From contig JAIESC010000096.1 in assembly GCA_019746355.1 (NCBI GenBank), positions 12,447 through 76,446 of the forward strand: a DNA stretch of 64,000 nt, given 5' to 3'. The position numbers and the translations under genes are program-made. The notes beneath the pieces are model-generated. The model was not told the origin of the DNA, did no database searches, and saw only the letters and a list, made by a program, of their open reading frames with translations. The stretch is from Xanthobacteraceae bacterium. GTDB taxonomy: Bacteria; Pseudomonadota; Alphaproteobacteria; Rhizobiales; Xanthobacteraceae. Numbering within the stretch: position 1 is the first letter of the stretch; the number at the start of each line of letters is the position of its first letter. This document shows positions 9,173 to 17,074 of the stretch, in pieces.

Positions 9173-9913
9173 GTGGCCGGCATTGTCGCGGTCGCGCGCT
9201 GGACAAGGGCTTTGTCCGGGTTTGGGGGAATTGCCGCGTTGCCAGACTTCATGTCCCTGCGGGATATCGGCTTGTTCCTGCGCAGCGCGCGCACTGATGC
9301 CGCAATCCGGCGGATGCGGCCAACCCTCGGCGCGGCCGGGGCGCTCGAGGCCGTCTATGCCGCCGAACCAGACCCTTGGGCATCCGCCTCGCCTCTCTAT
9401 CGCTACCAGCGCCGCAAGTACGAAGTGCTGGCGTCGCTTTTGCCGCCGCGGCGCTTCCAGCAAGCCCTCGATCTCGGCTGCGGCCTCGGGCTGCTGTCGC
9501 GCCATCTTGCCGCCCGCGCGGAGATGGTGCTGGGAATCGACATCGCTCCCTCCGCCGTAGCGCGCGCGCACACGCTGCATGCAGATTGGCCGAACCTGCG
9601 ATTCGAGGCGCACGACCTGCTCGACTTGCCGCAGTCCTTCGCCGGCGGATTCGATCTCGTGGCCGTGGCCGACGTCCTCTACTATCTCTCGCCGCTGGAT
9701 GACGCGCGGCTGACGGCTCTGGCAGCGCGCATCGCCGACCTTCTGGCGCCGGGCGGCATCTGCCTGTTGGCCAACCACTACTTCTTCGGGATGGACCCCC
9801 AATCGCGCCGCTCTCGCCAGATCCACGGTGCGTTTGCCCGCTCGTTGCGCTTCGCCCTCCTGGCCGAGCACCGGCGCCCGTTCTACCTGGTGGCGCTGCT
9901 GCAGCCCACATAG
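9173..9913 (+). CDS. SAM-dependent methyltransferase (NodS-like)
   Basis: A 246-residue class I methyltransferase. The SAM-binding motif I is ALDLGCGLGLLSRHL near residue 97, followed by the acidic loop VLGIDIAPSAVARA, and motif III-like LLAPGGICLLANHYF near residue 190. The overall pattern (YRYQRRKYEVLASLL ahead of motif I, DLVAVADVLYYLSPLDD after it) resembles NodS and small-molecule N-methyltransferases. The GTG start at 9173 has no clear ribosome site; an ATG at 9251 (MSLRDIGLF) is an alternative. The substrate is unknown. Confidence 0.75.
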   Translation: MAGIVAVARWTRALSGFGGIAALPDFMSLRDIGLFLRSARTDAAIRRMRPTLGAAGALEAVYAAEPDPWASASPLYRYQRRKYEVLASLLPPRRFQQALDLGCGLGLLSRHLAARAEMVLGIDIAPSAVARAHTLHADWPNLRFEAHDLLDLPQSFAGGFDLVAVADVLYYLSPLDDARLTALAARIADLLAPGGICLLANHYFFGMDPQSRRSRQIHGAFARSLRFALLAEHRRPFYLVALLQPT

Positions 9914-10134
9914 CGGGCAGGCGCCAGCGGCTTGGTCGCCGCTCCTCCAATTCCTCCAACAGCCGCCCCTACCGCGCCTCCAACTGCAAATCCGAGTGCC
10001 CACGGACTATCTGCAATTTCACTCCTCACGACATCAGCAATCTTGAGGTCACGTCCTAAAGCTGAAAAATAGCTTGCGATCGAATTAAGAAGCGGTGCCC
10101 GCGCCCCCGGCGGCATAGGCGAGAAAATCAGCAT
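9883..10134 (-). CDS. Hypothetical small protein with glycine-zipper C-terminus
   Basis: An 83-codon reading frame that is not recognised. The N-terminal half is ordinary (SIASYFSALGRDLKIADVV) and the C-terminal half holds a hydrophobic Gly/Ala stretch, GFAVGGAVGAAVGGIGG, of the glycine-zipper kind found in membrane-inserting peptides. It starts 19 bp after the stop of the gene at 10153-10464. A separate 23-codon frame (MNKLVCLDADFLAYAAGG...) begins at 10156 in an ATGA overlap with that stop and covers the same bases, so a frameshift between the two frames is possible. It overlaps the 3' end of the methyltransferase gene by 31 bases. Low confidence. Confidence 0.35.
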   Translation of the reverse strand: MLIFSPMPPGARAPLLNSIASYFSALGRDLKIADVVRSEIADSPWALGFAVGGAVGAAVGGIGGAATKPLAPARYVGCSSATR

Positions 10135-10152
10135 CGAGGCAAACCAACTTGT

Positions 10153-10464
10153 TCATCGCCAGTCCTTAGCTGATGGAGCAAACCGTTCCGCGACGACATC
10201 ATTCATCCGAAATCGCAGATCCGTCAGATCATTCAACGTACGTTCTGGAAACAATCTGTGCGCCACCTTTTCCATTTCCAACGAAACCTCGTCGGATACC
10301 TGGTCTTCCTCAGCGATCGCGCAGACGTACTGCCCCCAAACATCGGGCTGCTCGGCCTGCAAAACCGCAACTATCTTTTCTGCGTCCGATGTCAACGACA
10401 GAAGGCGCGCATGCCATTCGTCGACGCGGCACTCCTCGGCCTCATTGTTTTCTTCAGATGACAT
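10153..10464 (-). CDS. Hypothetical acidic cytosolic protein
   Basis: A 103-residue protein not recognised as a family member. It is acidic at the N-terminus (MSSEENNEAEECRVDEWHARLL), predicted mostly helical, and has no signal or membrane segment. A GTG start at 10500 would add 12 residues; the ATG at 10464 is preferred but has only a weak ribosome site. Its stop overlaps an ATG in an ATGA arrangement, so a coupled downstream peptide is likely. Codon use looks less G+C-biased than in the metabolic genes nearby. Confidence 0.5.
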   Translation of the reverse strand: MSSEENNEAEECRVDEWHARLLSLTSDAEKIVAVLQAEQPDVWGQYVCAIAEEDQVSDEVSLEMEKVAHRLFPERTLNDLTDLRFRMNDVVAERFAPSAKDWR

Positions 10465-10607
10465 GCTGGAAGCTTTCTCAACCCGCCGTGTTGTTTCCAC
10501 AAACTGCCGGGCGACGCCTCTGACGATATATTTTGATCAATGTATGACGAGGCCTTCATCGACAGCATGAGGGCGACGGAAAAATAATTTTGCGTGTGCT
10601 GTGACAT
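10392..10607 (-). CDS. Possible small peptide gene with strong ribosome site
   Basis: A 71-codon frame whose start is unusually well marked: AAAGGAG six bases before the ATG at 10607. The first 30 residues (MSQHTQNYFSVALMLSMKAS...) are plausible for a small protein. The 3' part overlaps the gene at 10153-10464 in another frame, so either the true peptide was longer and is frameshifted into that gene, or one of the two frames is not used. No family recognised. Confidence 0.3.
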   Translation of the reverse strand: MSQHTQNYFSVALMLSMKASSYIDQNISSEASPGSLWKQHGGLRKLPACHLKKTMRPRSAASTNGMRAFCR

Positions 10608-10640
10608 TTGCCACTCCTTTTCCGAACGACAGGAGCGAAC

Positions 10641-10772
10641 ATGACAAATGTCTCGGCTGCGGTCGCCGAGTATATCAAAGCTGCATCAACCGGAGCTGCC
10701 AGACACAATGCTAGGCTAGAGAGCCGGTCCCGGAAATTTGGACGGGGCGACAAGTGTGGAATTTCCGCCTGA
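10641..10772 (+). pseudogene. Small ORF truncated by an IS end
   Basis: A 43-codon frame starting at ATG 10641 with AGGAG six bases upstream, so translation initiation looks real. The first 28 or so residues (MTNVSAAVAEYIKAASTGAA...) are native sequence; the rest, from about 10720 to the stop, is encoded by an IS terminal sequence. This looks like the 5' stub of a gene cut by an insertion. The original gene is not recognisable from the stub. Confidence 0.4.
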
Positions 10773-10777
10773 CGGCG
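10720..10777 (+). mobile_element. IS3-family terminal remnant
   Basis: Bases 10720-10741 are identical, in inverted orientation, to 33872-33893 (22 of 22), and 10757-10777 match the inverse of 33838-33858 at 20 of 21 positions. At 33.8 kb this sequence is the outer end and leader of an IS3-family element. Only this end is found here; no transposase reading frame follows, so the rest has been lost or has diverged beyond recognition. Confidence 0.65.
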
Positions 10778-11141
10778 ACGCTATATTCGGCAAACCAGAG
10801 GTCGCCGTTGAAGCCTTCGAAGACGCCCGCTCGGCAACGCATGCGCGTGCCGATACCGATGCCTGCAATGACCTACCTGCCATCTCAGCAATCGGCGCAC
10901 GGGTCCGATGCCAGCCGCCTCGCCAGATTTTCGAACGTCGCCGCGCGCACCGGTTTCTGCCGGTGCTGAAGAGGTTTCAGTGCGCTCCGCTAACGTGGCG
11001 CATTTGGCACATCCGACGCTGCCCAACGGCTGGAGTCGTCCAACAGCGAGCCTGGACTTGCGCCTCAAGAAAGTCCTATTTGCTTGCGTGTGATGAAAAA
11101 CGGCGGCCGTTCGGATTGTCGCCGCACGGGGACTGGGATCG
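10778..11141. other. Gap with no recognisable gene
   Basis: About 360 bp downstream of the IS end. Open frames exist on both strands (for example minus 10781-11167), but none has a family-like sequence or a good ribosome site. It may be degraded mobile-element sequence plus the promoter of the next gene. Confidence 0.45.
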
Positions 11142-11900
11142 ATGCTGCTGAAGGACATGATGAGCAAGCATGGCTCCTTCCTGTTTCGTGGTCGAAGCTA
11201 TCTGCCGCTCGCCTTGACGCCGCTTCTGGCTGCGGCGGTGTTACAGCCGGCCGCTCTCGACCACTGGATCAGTCGGCGAGCGGAGCTCATCTGGGAGTTC
11301 GGCAGCCTCGCTATCGCTTTCGTTGGCATCCTGGTTCGCGTCTTGACTACAGGTTTCGTCCCAGCCGGCACATCGGGACGAAACACGAGCAGCCAAATCG
11401 CCGAAAGTCTCAACACGACCGGATTTTATTCGGTAACGCGAAACCCTCTATATCTCGGCAACTTCATGGTGATGCTTGGAATCGCGCTTGCCACAAAAGC
11501 GTGGTGCGTGGTCCTCATTGCTGCGATTGCCTTCGCGCTGTATTACGAGCGCATCATTTTTGCAGAGGAGTCGTTTCTCGAGGCCAAGTTCGGCGAGGAT
11601 TACAGAAGATGGGCTGGAAGCACTCCGGTCTTTTTTCCGAATTTCCGGCTGTGGCAAGCACCACTGCGAACTTTCTCGATCCGCACCGTACTGCGGCGTG
11701 AGTTTCACGGCGTTTATCTCGTCGTCGTAATTTTCACATTGGTCGAGCTTGGTCACGATCTGACCGAGGGGGCAAGCCTGTCTGGTTGGATCGACGGGGA
11801 TTTTGCCTGGGCCGCCTTCTTCTGGACGGGGACGCTCTTTTACCTGATCCTGGTGTTCTTGAAGAAGCGAACAAAGTTGCTCGAAGCGGCCGGCCGCTAG
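11142..11900 (+). CDS. Isoprenylcysteine carboxyl methyltransferase/PEMT-like membrane methyltransferase
   Basis: A 252-residue polytopic membrane protein of the ICMT/phospholipid methyltransferase family. The family core is present: TTGFYSVTRNPLYLGNF near residue 90 and YYERIIFAEESFLEAKFGEDYRRW near residue 130, which form the SAM and substrate site. Hydrophobic segments flank it, with two more at the C-terminus. The start is either 11142 or the ATG at 11157, which has GAAGGAC close by. Bacterial members act on lipids or other hydrophobic acceptors; the substrate here is unknown. Confidence 0.75.
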   Translation: MLLKDMMSKHGSFLFRGRSYLPLALTPLLAAAVLQPAALDHWISRRAELIWEFGSLAIAFVGILVRVLTTGFVPAGTSGRNTSSQIAESLNTTGFYSVTRNPLYLGNFMVMLGIALATKAWCVVLIAAIAFALYYERIIFAEESFLEAKFGEDYRRWAGSTPVFFPNFRLWQAPLRTFSIRTVLRREFHGVYLVVVIFTLVELGHDLTEGASLSGWIDGDFAWAAFFWTGTLFYLILVFLKKRTKLLEAAGR

Positions 11901-13057
11901 CGCCTCCTGGAGCCGGTGACGGCAACGCCATCGAGTTCTCCCGGGACGGAAACGACGAAATGGACGACCGCTCGCCCTTGGAAGACTCTTCAACAGCCCG
12001 CTAAGGCGTTGTCCCTGAGTGACACGTTTTACGATATTCCAGCGGTCTAACCTGGCGGCTGCCCTCAAGTATACGCGAATACTTCTCGGCCACCCGCATC
12101 ATCTTTGCAGTGTTGGGGGTTGCGAAAGGCCGCCGCAAGCGCCCGGCATTCGTCTGCGCTGCCTCGGCGCGCTTTGTTTTTCGTGATGAATTCCGATGAA
12201 CTCATGGGACATGACATGCGCACTATAGATTCGCGCGCTTGCCGGGGCATTCTCGGACCTCGTTCATGCCGTGGCAATTAGAAAAAATTTCGTTTGTGAA
12301 CACGCCAACCTGTAACCGGCCGGGCTGCTTTTGCGAATGTTGTTGGAAAGCGCATTTGTTTGGCCCCAGGGCACGCAGACTGAATCACCCACGGACGGGC
12401 CATAACGCCCAAAACGCATGCTCCGCAACCCGATATGGCCCGAGGTCAAGCTCAACTCCCGGCGTCTCGCGTCAGTCTTGATGGGTATCAGCCACCTCGT
12501 TCACGTTCGGGTGAGAATGCAACCGGCCTGCCCGTTGATCCGAAGAAGTCATGGTGGGAGGTGCAACCAGATGGTTCTTGAACCCTGCGCGACTGGCAGG
12601 ACATGACAATGAAAGTTGCGTGACGGTCCAGCCTGCGGACGCCCCTCGGGCATGGATGGGCACGCGCGATGCGGCCGTCGGGCTGCCCCCCGCACCCGAT
12701 GGCCGCATCCCTTCGCCTCCGGTATATCCAGGACTTGAGGGCATTTGGCGCAACGGGGCGAGGGATCGAACCGGTTACGAGGAGACGGAGCCAGATACTT
12801 CCTCACCCAAGCCACCGACACAGATACCGCCATTGAAGCCGTGCGCGGCCGGGTCGGCTTGGCGGACGCAATCGTTACTCTCGTGGATCCATCCCCATCG
12901 AAAACCTTGCATGGCCCCCTTGAGCCGATGGGACGGCCAAGAGCCAAAGCCAAACGTGGCCAATTTAGGTGAAGCGCAAGATCGTGCCGAGCATGGCGGC
13001 GCGGACTGGAAGGCTATGAAACAGCGGTGACGCCTTACGAGACGCCTTTGAACCCAA
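11901..13057. other. Long non-coding or degraded stretch
   Basis: More than 1.1 kb with no convincing gene between convergently ending neighbours. The only frame with mildly protein-like composition is plus 12745-12972 (75 codons, containing YFLTQATDTDTAIEAV), but it has no recognised family and its start is unsupported. A few bases near 12744-12779 resemble a tRNA T-arm but do not fold. Such a gap beside an IS remnant fits a degraded insertion region. Confidence 0.5.
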
Positions 13058-14323
13058 TCAGGCTGTTTGCTCATTGCGCCGGCGGCGCGGCTTGCCGACG
13101 CGATCCCGATGTATTTTTTCGCGAATGATCTCGGTCAGCTGCGCGAACTCACTGAAGGCAGGCCGTAGATCATCCAGAACAAAGCTGTCCGAGCGCTCCG
13201 TTCCGGTGGCCCATCGTACAGGCTGAGTGACAAAGCCGCCTGCGGCGCGGAGCCATGAACCAAACTCGCCACGGCTTCGGCGCCTCAAGCTTGAGACAAG
13301 GTTGAGGGCATCCAGCGTGACGTTCCGGCTCATCACGCCTTCCCGGTACGGCATCTGCGGGGGCATTTTCTCATGAACCATGAGGTCGTAGAGATATCGC
13401 GGAAAATCGATGCCGAGTGAGATCGGCAAGGGCAACGACCCCCAAAAGCGCGCATTCGTCTCAACGAGGATCCAGCGTTTGGTGTCGAGATTGAAGCGAA
13501 ACTCGAACATGCATACGCCGGTCAAGGCGGTGAAGCTCGCGATTTCCTTACACGCGTTGAAGAGATCGGGATCGATCGGCTCGCTGATGCGATGCGAGCT
13601 TGACCCGCCCCACCCCTCGCGCAGGCGGCGATGCTGAAAGGCGTTCAGTATCCGTCCTTCATGCGCGAGCACTGAAACTCCAATGCCCACGCCATCGAAA
13701 TACTGCTCGACGAGGTAGCGTTCGCGCTCCGTGATCTGCGCCAGCACCCGGCCCAGTTCGGGTTCGGTTTCGACAATGAAGACCTTGCCCCATGCGTCCA
13801 GCCGATCGAGCGAATAGGAGCGTGCGGGCTTGATCACGAGCGGCAAGCCATAGCGCGCGATCAGGTCGGAGGCCGTGTCGGCGGGACCGAGGACCGCACC
13901 GGCTGTGATGGGGATGCCAAGCTGTACGCAGAGCGCGCGGGTTTGAGCTTTGTCGAACAGCAGATCAATTGCGTTCGATGCCGGGATCGCCACCCGAAAT
14001 TCGGCGAATTCGTCGCGATGCCGGTTGAAGCAAAGGATCGATCTGTCGTCGCAGCAGGGGACGATCAGATCGAAGCTTTGTCGCCCGAGCAGGCCCCGAA
14101 CCGCGCCGAGCCACCCTTCTGGATCGTCTGAATAGCGCGGTACCCGATGTATCCCGGCGATGTAACGCGACTTCAGGGCAGGCGCGCGCCAATTGAACGG
14201 GACGGCATGCACCTCCTTGCCGCTGCGCCCCAGTGAACGCACGACCGCGAGAAAAATTCGCATATCGTCGCCAAACACAAGCACGCGGCCAGGTGATTGG
14301 GTTTTCATCTTGTGCTCTGTCAT
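13058..14323 (-). CDS. ATP-grasp family ligase
   Basis: A 421-residue ATP-grasp protein, the class that joins a carboxylate to an amine or thiol through an acyl-phosphate. An N-terminal Rossmann-like domain (RVLVFGDDMRIFLAVVRSLGRSG) is followed by the grasp domain: DKAQTRALCVQLGIPI near residue 130, the Lys of LPLVIKPARSYS near residue 165, and the Mg-binding segment WILVETNARFWGSLPL near residue 290 (E-x-N-x-R-F-W). It is closest to carbamoyl-phosphate-synthase-like ligases linked to surface polysaccharide loci. It diverges from the three-gene set at 14559-18487 across a 235-bp gap. The two substrates are unknown. Confidence 0.85.
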   Translation of the reverse strand: MTEHKMKTQSPGRVLVFGDDMRIFLAVVRSLGRSGKEVHAVPFNWRAPALKSRYIAGIHRVPRYSDDPEGWLGAVRGLLGRQSFDLIVPCCDDRSILCFNRHRDEFAEFRVAIPASNAIDLLFDKAQTRALCVQLGIPITAGAVLGPADTASDLIARYGLPLVIKPARSYSLDRLDAWGKVFIVETEPELGRVLAQITERERYLVEQYFDGVGIGVSVLAHEGRILNAFQHRRLREGWGGSSSHRISEPIDPDLFNACKEIASFTALTGVCMFEFRFNLDTKRWILVETNARFWGSLPLPISLGIDFPRYLYDLMVHEKMPPQMPYREGVMSRNVTLDALNLVSSLRRRSRGEFGSWLRAAGGFVTQPVRWATGTERSDSFVLDDLRPAFSEFAQLTEIIREKIHRDRVGKPRRRRNEQTA

Positions 14324-14558
14324 GCGGTCCGAAGTTCCGACCCGTGGCTCATCTTACGCCGGTGCGGTTAAGCATGGGTGTTGTCGCACGGCACGCAATG
14401 CACACAGTTTACGAGAAGCACGACCAGCGTCGAAAATTTGAAGCGACTTCCTAACGATTTCTTCACTTTGGTTGCAGCTACCAAAGAACCTTCACGTGTT
14501 ATGAGGAGGCTTTGCGTAGGCTGGTGAGCGTAAATTGCACTGGGTTGTGTGAACTTCG

Positions 14559-15725
14559 ATGTTGCAAGCAAAAAGCCAGACCTTTCTGAGGGGAGAGCTG
14601 ATCGGTATCGAGGAATTGCGGGGAATCCGCCCGCACTGGGACGACTTGTGCACACGCGTTGTTGAGGAGAATGTTTACTACACGCCGCAATACGCGCATG
14701 CCCTGCTCGACAACCTGCCACATGAGGACGTTGGGGTTGCCGTGGTCTGGCAAGGGCAGCGTCTGGTCGCGCTGCTGCCGGGGGTCCTCAGTTCGTTTTC
14801 GCTGTCGCCCCTGTCCCCGTCCGAAGCGTGGCGCACTCCTTATACGTTCAGCTGCACGCCGCTGCTCGACCGTGAGCTGGCTCAGGATGCCGCCGGGGCG
14901 CTGCTTGACCTCTTGGCGCGGTCTTGCGGTAGCGAGTGGCACTTTCCAACGCTCAACATCGACGGTCCGGCGTGTCAGGCCTTGGCGGCGGCTTTACGCG
15001 AAGCAGGCATACCCTTTGACTTTTCCGCCGGTTTCGAGCGGGCGGCGTTGACGCGCGGCCTCAGCTTTGCGGACTACCTTGCCAAGCTTTTTCCAACGCG
15101 CCGCCGCAAGGATCTGCAGCGCAACCGCCGGCGTCTTGAGGCGCTGGGCCTCGTCGCGCACCGGGCTTACTCCGACGGTGAAGGGCTGCACCGGGCGGTT
15201 GAAGCGTTTTTGTCCATTGAAGCGAGCGGCTGGAAGGGGGCGCAGGGAACCGCACTTGCGAATGAACCGCACACCAAGCGCTTCGCCCAGCAGGCCTTCG
15301 TCGAAGGCAATTCGCGCGTGGACTTGCTCACGCTCAACGGCGTGCCCATCGCCGCGAGCGTGGCGGTGTTTGCCGGACGTGTCGGCTTTACCGTGAAATG
15401 CGCCTACGACGAGCGCTACCGCGGCTATAGCGCGGGGTTGTTGCTCGAGCTGGAGGTCATCCGCAGCTTTTGTGAGGAGGGCTGGGCCGACCGCCTTGAT
15501 GCCGCAACGGCTGGTGCCCACGTGATCGATGAGTTGTGGACGGACCGCATACGCGTCGCTGATCTGTTGCTGTCCTTCTCCTCGACGCAGCCTGAGTTAC
15601 GCGTGGCGGCACTGAAGGGCTGGAACGATATCAAACGCGAGGTCAAGGAGGCGCTGCGCGACCAGCCCATCAGTGGTTATCTCAAGCGCCTCCAGCCCCG
15701 GCTGCGCCGTTTGGGGGGTGGATGA
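14559..15725 (+). CDS. FemAB/BioF2-like GNAT acyltransferase (CelD-like)
   Basis: A 388-residue protein of the BioF2-like acetyltransferase group (Acetyltransf_6), seen in exopolysaccharide and cellulose loci. The diagnostic part runs from LFPTRRRKDLQRNRRRLEALG (near residue 178) through EASGWKG to DERYRGYSAGLLLELEVIR (near residue 285), which includes the acyl-donor loop. There is no signal peptide. Its stop overlaps the flippase ATG (ATGA), so the two are coupled. The probable role is transfer of an acyl or aminoacyl group to a sugar or lipid-linked precursor; donor and acceptor are unknown. Confidence 0.8.
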   Translation: MLQAKSQTFLRGELIGIEELRGIRPHWDDLCTRVVEENVYYTPQYAHALLDNLPHEDVGVAVVWQGQRLVALLPGVLSSFSLSPLSPSEAWRTPYTFSCTPLLDRELAQDAAGALLDLLARSCGSEWHFPTLNIDGPACQALAAALREAGIPFDFSAGFERAALTRGLSFADYLAKLFPTRRRKDLQRNRRRLEALGLVAHRAYSDGEGLHRAVEAFLSIEASGWKGAQGTALANEPHTKRFAQQAFVEGNSRVDLLTLNGVPIAASVAVFAGRVGFTVKCAYDERYRGYSAGLLLELEVIRSFCEEGWADRLDAATAGAHVIDELWTDRIRVADLLLSFSSTQPELRVAALKGWNDIKREVKEALRDQPISGYLKRLQPRLRRLGGG

Positions 15726-17056
15726 TGCTGACGTCCTCTCCCTCGAACGACGCAGCGTCGGTTTTTTCCGTCCATTCGCTCCTGGCCCGAGGGAGACGCC
15801 TGCTTCGCTCCGCGCAGGCGCTGAGTTGGCTCGACCAGGGGCTGGTCAGTGCGACGAGCTTCCTGTGTCTGGTGTTGGTGGCACGGTGGGCCGACTCGGC
15901 GGCACTGGGAATCTTTGCATTCGGCCTGTCCCTGGTCGCGATATTGCTGGCCGCACTCGAGGCCTTGGTCATAAGGCCATACACCGTTCGATTGCACCGG
16001 GCGGACATACCGGCAGCCCAACGGACCTCGCAGGCATTCTGGCTGACGCTGACGTTGTGTGCTGTTTCGGCAGCGGCTTTCGCGACTGCATTCGCCGTGA
16101 GCATCCGGGCGGATGCGCAACCGTATATGCAGCATGTGTTGCTGGCCCTGGCACTGACCGGTCCGTGCCTGCTGCTGCGTGAGTTTGCGCGAAAACACGC
16201 CTATGCTCATCTGCGTGTTCGCGACGCGCTTCTTGTCAGCGCTCCGGCATGTGTCCTGACGCTCGGAATGTTGGCGTTGCTGCGATGGAACGATGCGCTG
16301 ACGGCCGCCAGTGCGATCGCGGCGATCGGAGCTGCGTCAGCGGTTTCGGCGTTGGTTTGGCTTGCCGGAAATGGATGGTTGCAGAAACCCGATCTTGCCG
16401 AGGGGTGGCGGCAGAGCTGGGGGCTCGGCAAATGGTTGCTGGCAGCCCAGGCAGCAATTCAGGCCCAGGCTTATGCGACGCCCTGGGTCACTCTCGTGAT
16501 CGGCGGAGCGTCGATGGCTGGCGTTTACGCTGCCCTCGCCAGCATCGTGGGATGTGCCAACCCGCTGCTGCAAGGCATTTTCAATCTTCTAATTCCGCAA
16601 TCGTCCCGCGCGCTTCACGAGGGCGGCGTGACAGCGTTGCGGCAAAAGGCCATGCGCTCGACCCTGCAGCTTGCCGTAGTCATGGGTTTTTTCTGCCTGG
16701 CACTTGCCCTGTGCGGTGAATGGCTCATGAGCCTGCTCTACCCTCCCGAGTACCGGAACCACGGTCAGATTCTCGTCATTCTTGGCCTGGCGGCCTGGGC
16801 CGGATCGCTTGGCGTGCCTGCGTCGATCGCGCTCGCGGCGGCCGAACGCGGCAGCGCTGTGGCCTTCGCGGTGGGCATAACCGCGCTGATCAACCTGGCC
16901 TTGATCGTCGTGCTGTTGCCCAAGACAGGTCTTTTCGGAGCGGCTGTGGCGACGCTGGGCGCTGAGTTGATCGGAAGTCTCGCGCGCTGGACCACGTTTC
17001 TCGTGCTGGTGAAGAACGGGTCGCAGGCTCCCGCGCTCAAAGCGGTTTCGCGATAA
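15722..17056 (+). CDS. Wzx-like oligosaccharide flippase (MOP superfamily)
   Basis: A 444-residue protein with about twelve to fourteen hydrophobic segments across its whole length, as in Wzx/MurJ-type flippases of the MOP superfamily. The N-terminal LSWLDQGLVSATSFLCLVLVARWAD and the later LYPPEYRNHGQILVILGLAAWAGSLG are typical. It probably moves a lipid-linked product across the inner membrane. It begins within the stop of the acyltransferase gene and ends 18 bp before the kinase-fusion gene, so the three form an operon. Confidence 0.85.
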   Translation: MMLTSSPSNDAASVFSVHSLLARGRRLLRSAQALSWLDQGLVSATSFLCLVLVARWADSAALGIFAFGLSLVAILLAALEALVIRPYTVRLHRADIPAAQRTSQAFWLTLTLCAVSAAAFATAFAVSIRADAQPYMQHVLLALALTGPCLLLREFARKHAYAHLRVRDALLVSAPACVLTLGMLALLRWNDALTAASAIAAIGAASAVSALVWLAGNGWLQKPDLAEGWRQSWGLGKWLLAAQAAIQAQAYATPWVTLVIGGASMAGVYAALASIVGCANPLLQGIFNLLIPQSSRALHEGGVTALRQKAMRSTLQLAVVMGFFCLALALCGEWLMSLLYPPEYRNHGQILVILGLAAWAGSLGVPASIALAAAERGSAVAFAVGITALINLALIVVLLPKTGLFGAAVATLGAELIGSLARWTTFLVLVKNGSQAPALKAVSR

Positions 17057-17074
17057 CAGGCCATACGGTATGCG

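Noticed and set aside
10781..11167. Minus-strand frame of 128 codons after the IS end
   Set aside because: Arg/His-rich, no ribosome site, no recognisable domain; its start lies inside the 5' end of a real membrane methyltransferase gene.
12744..12779. tRNA 3'-end-like sequence (GGTTCGATCCCT followed by a CCA-like end on the minus strand)
   Set aside because: The T-stem does not pair, and no anticodon or D-arm lies upstream.
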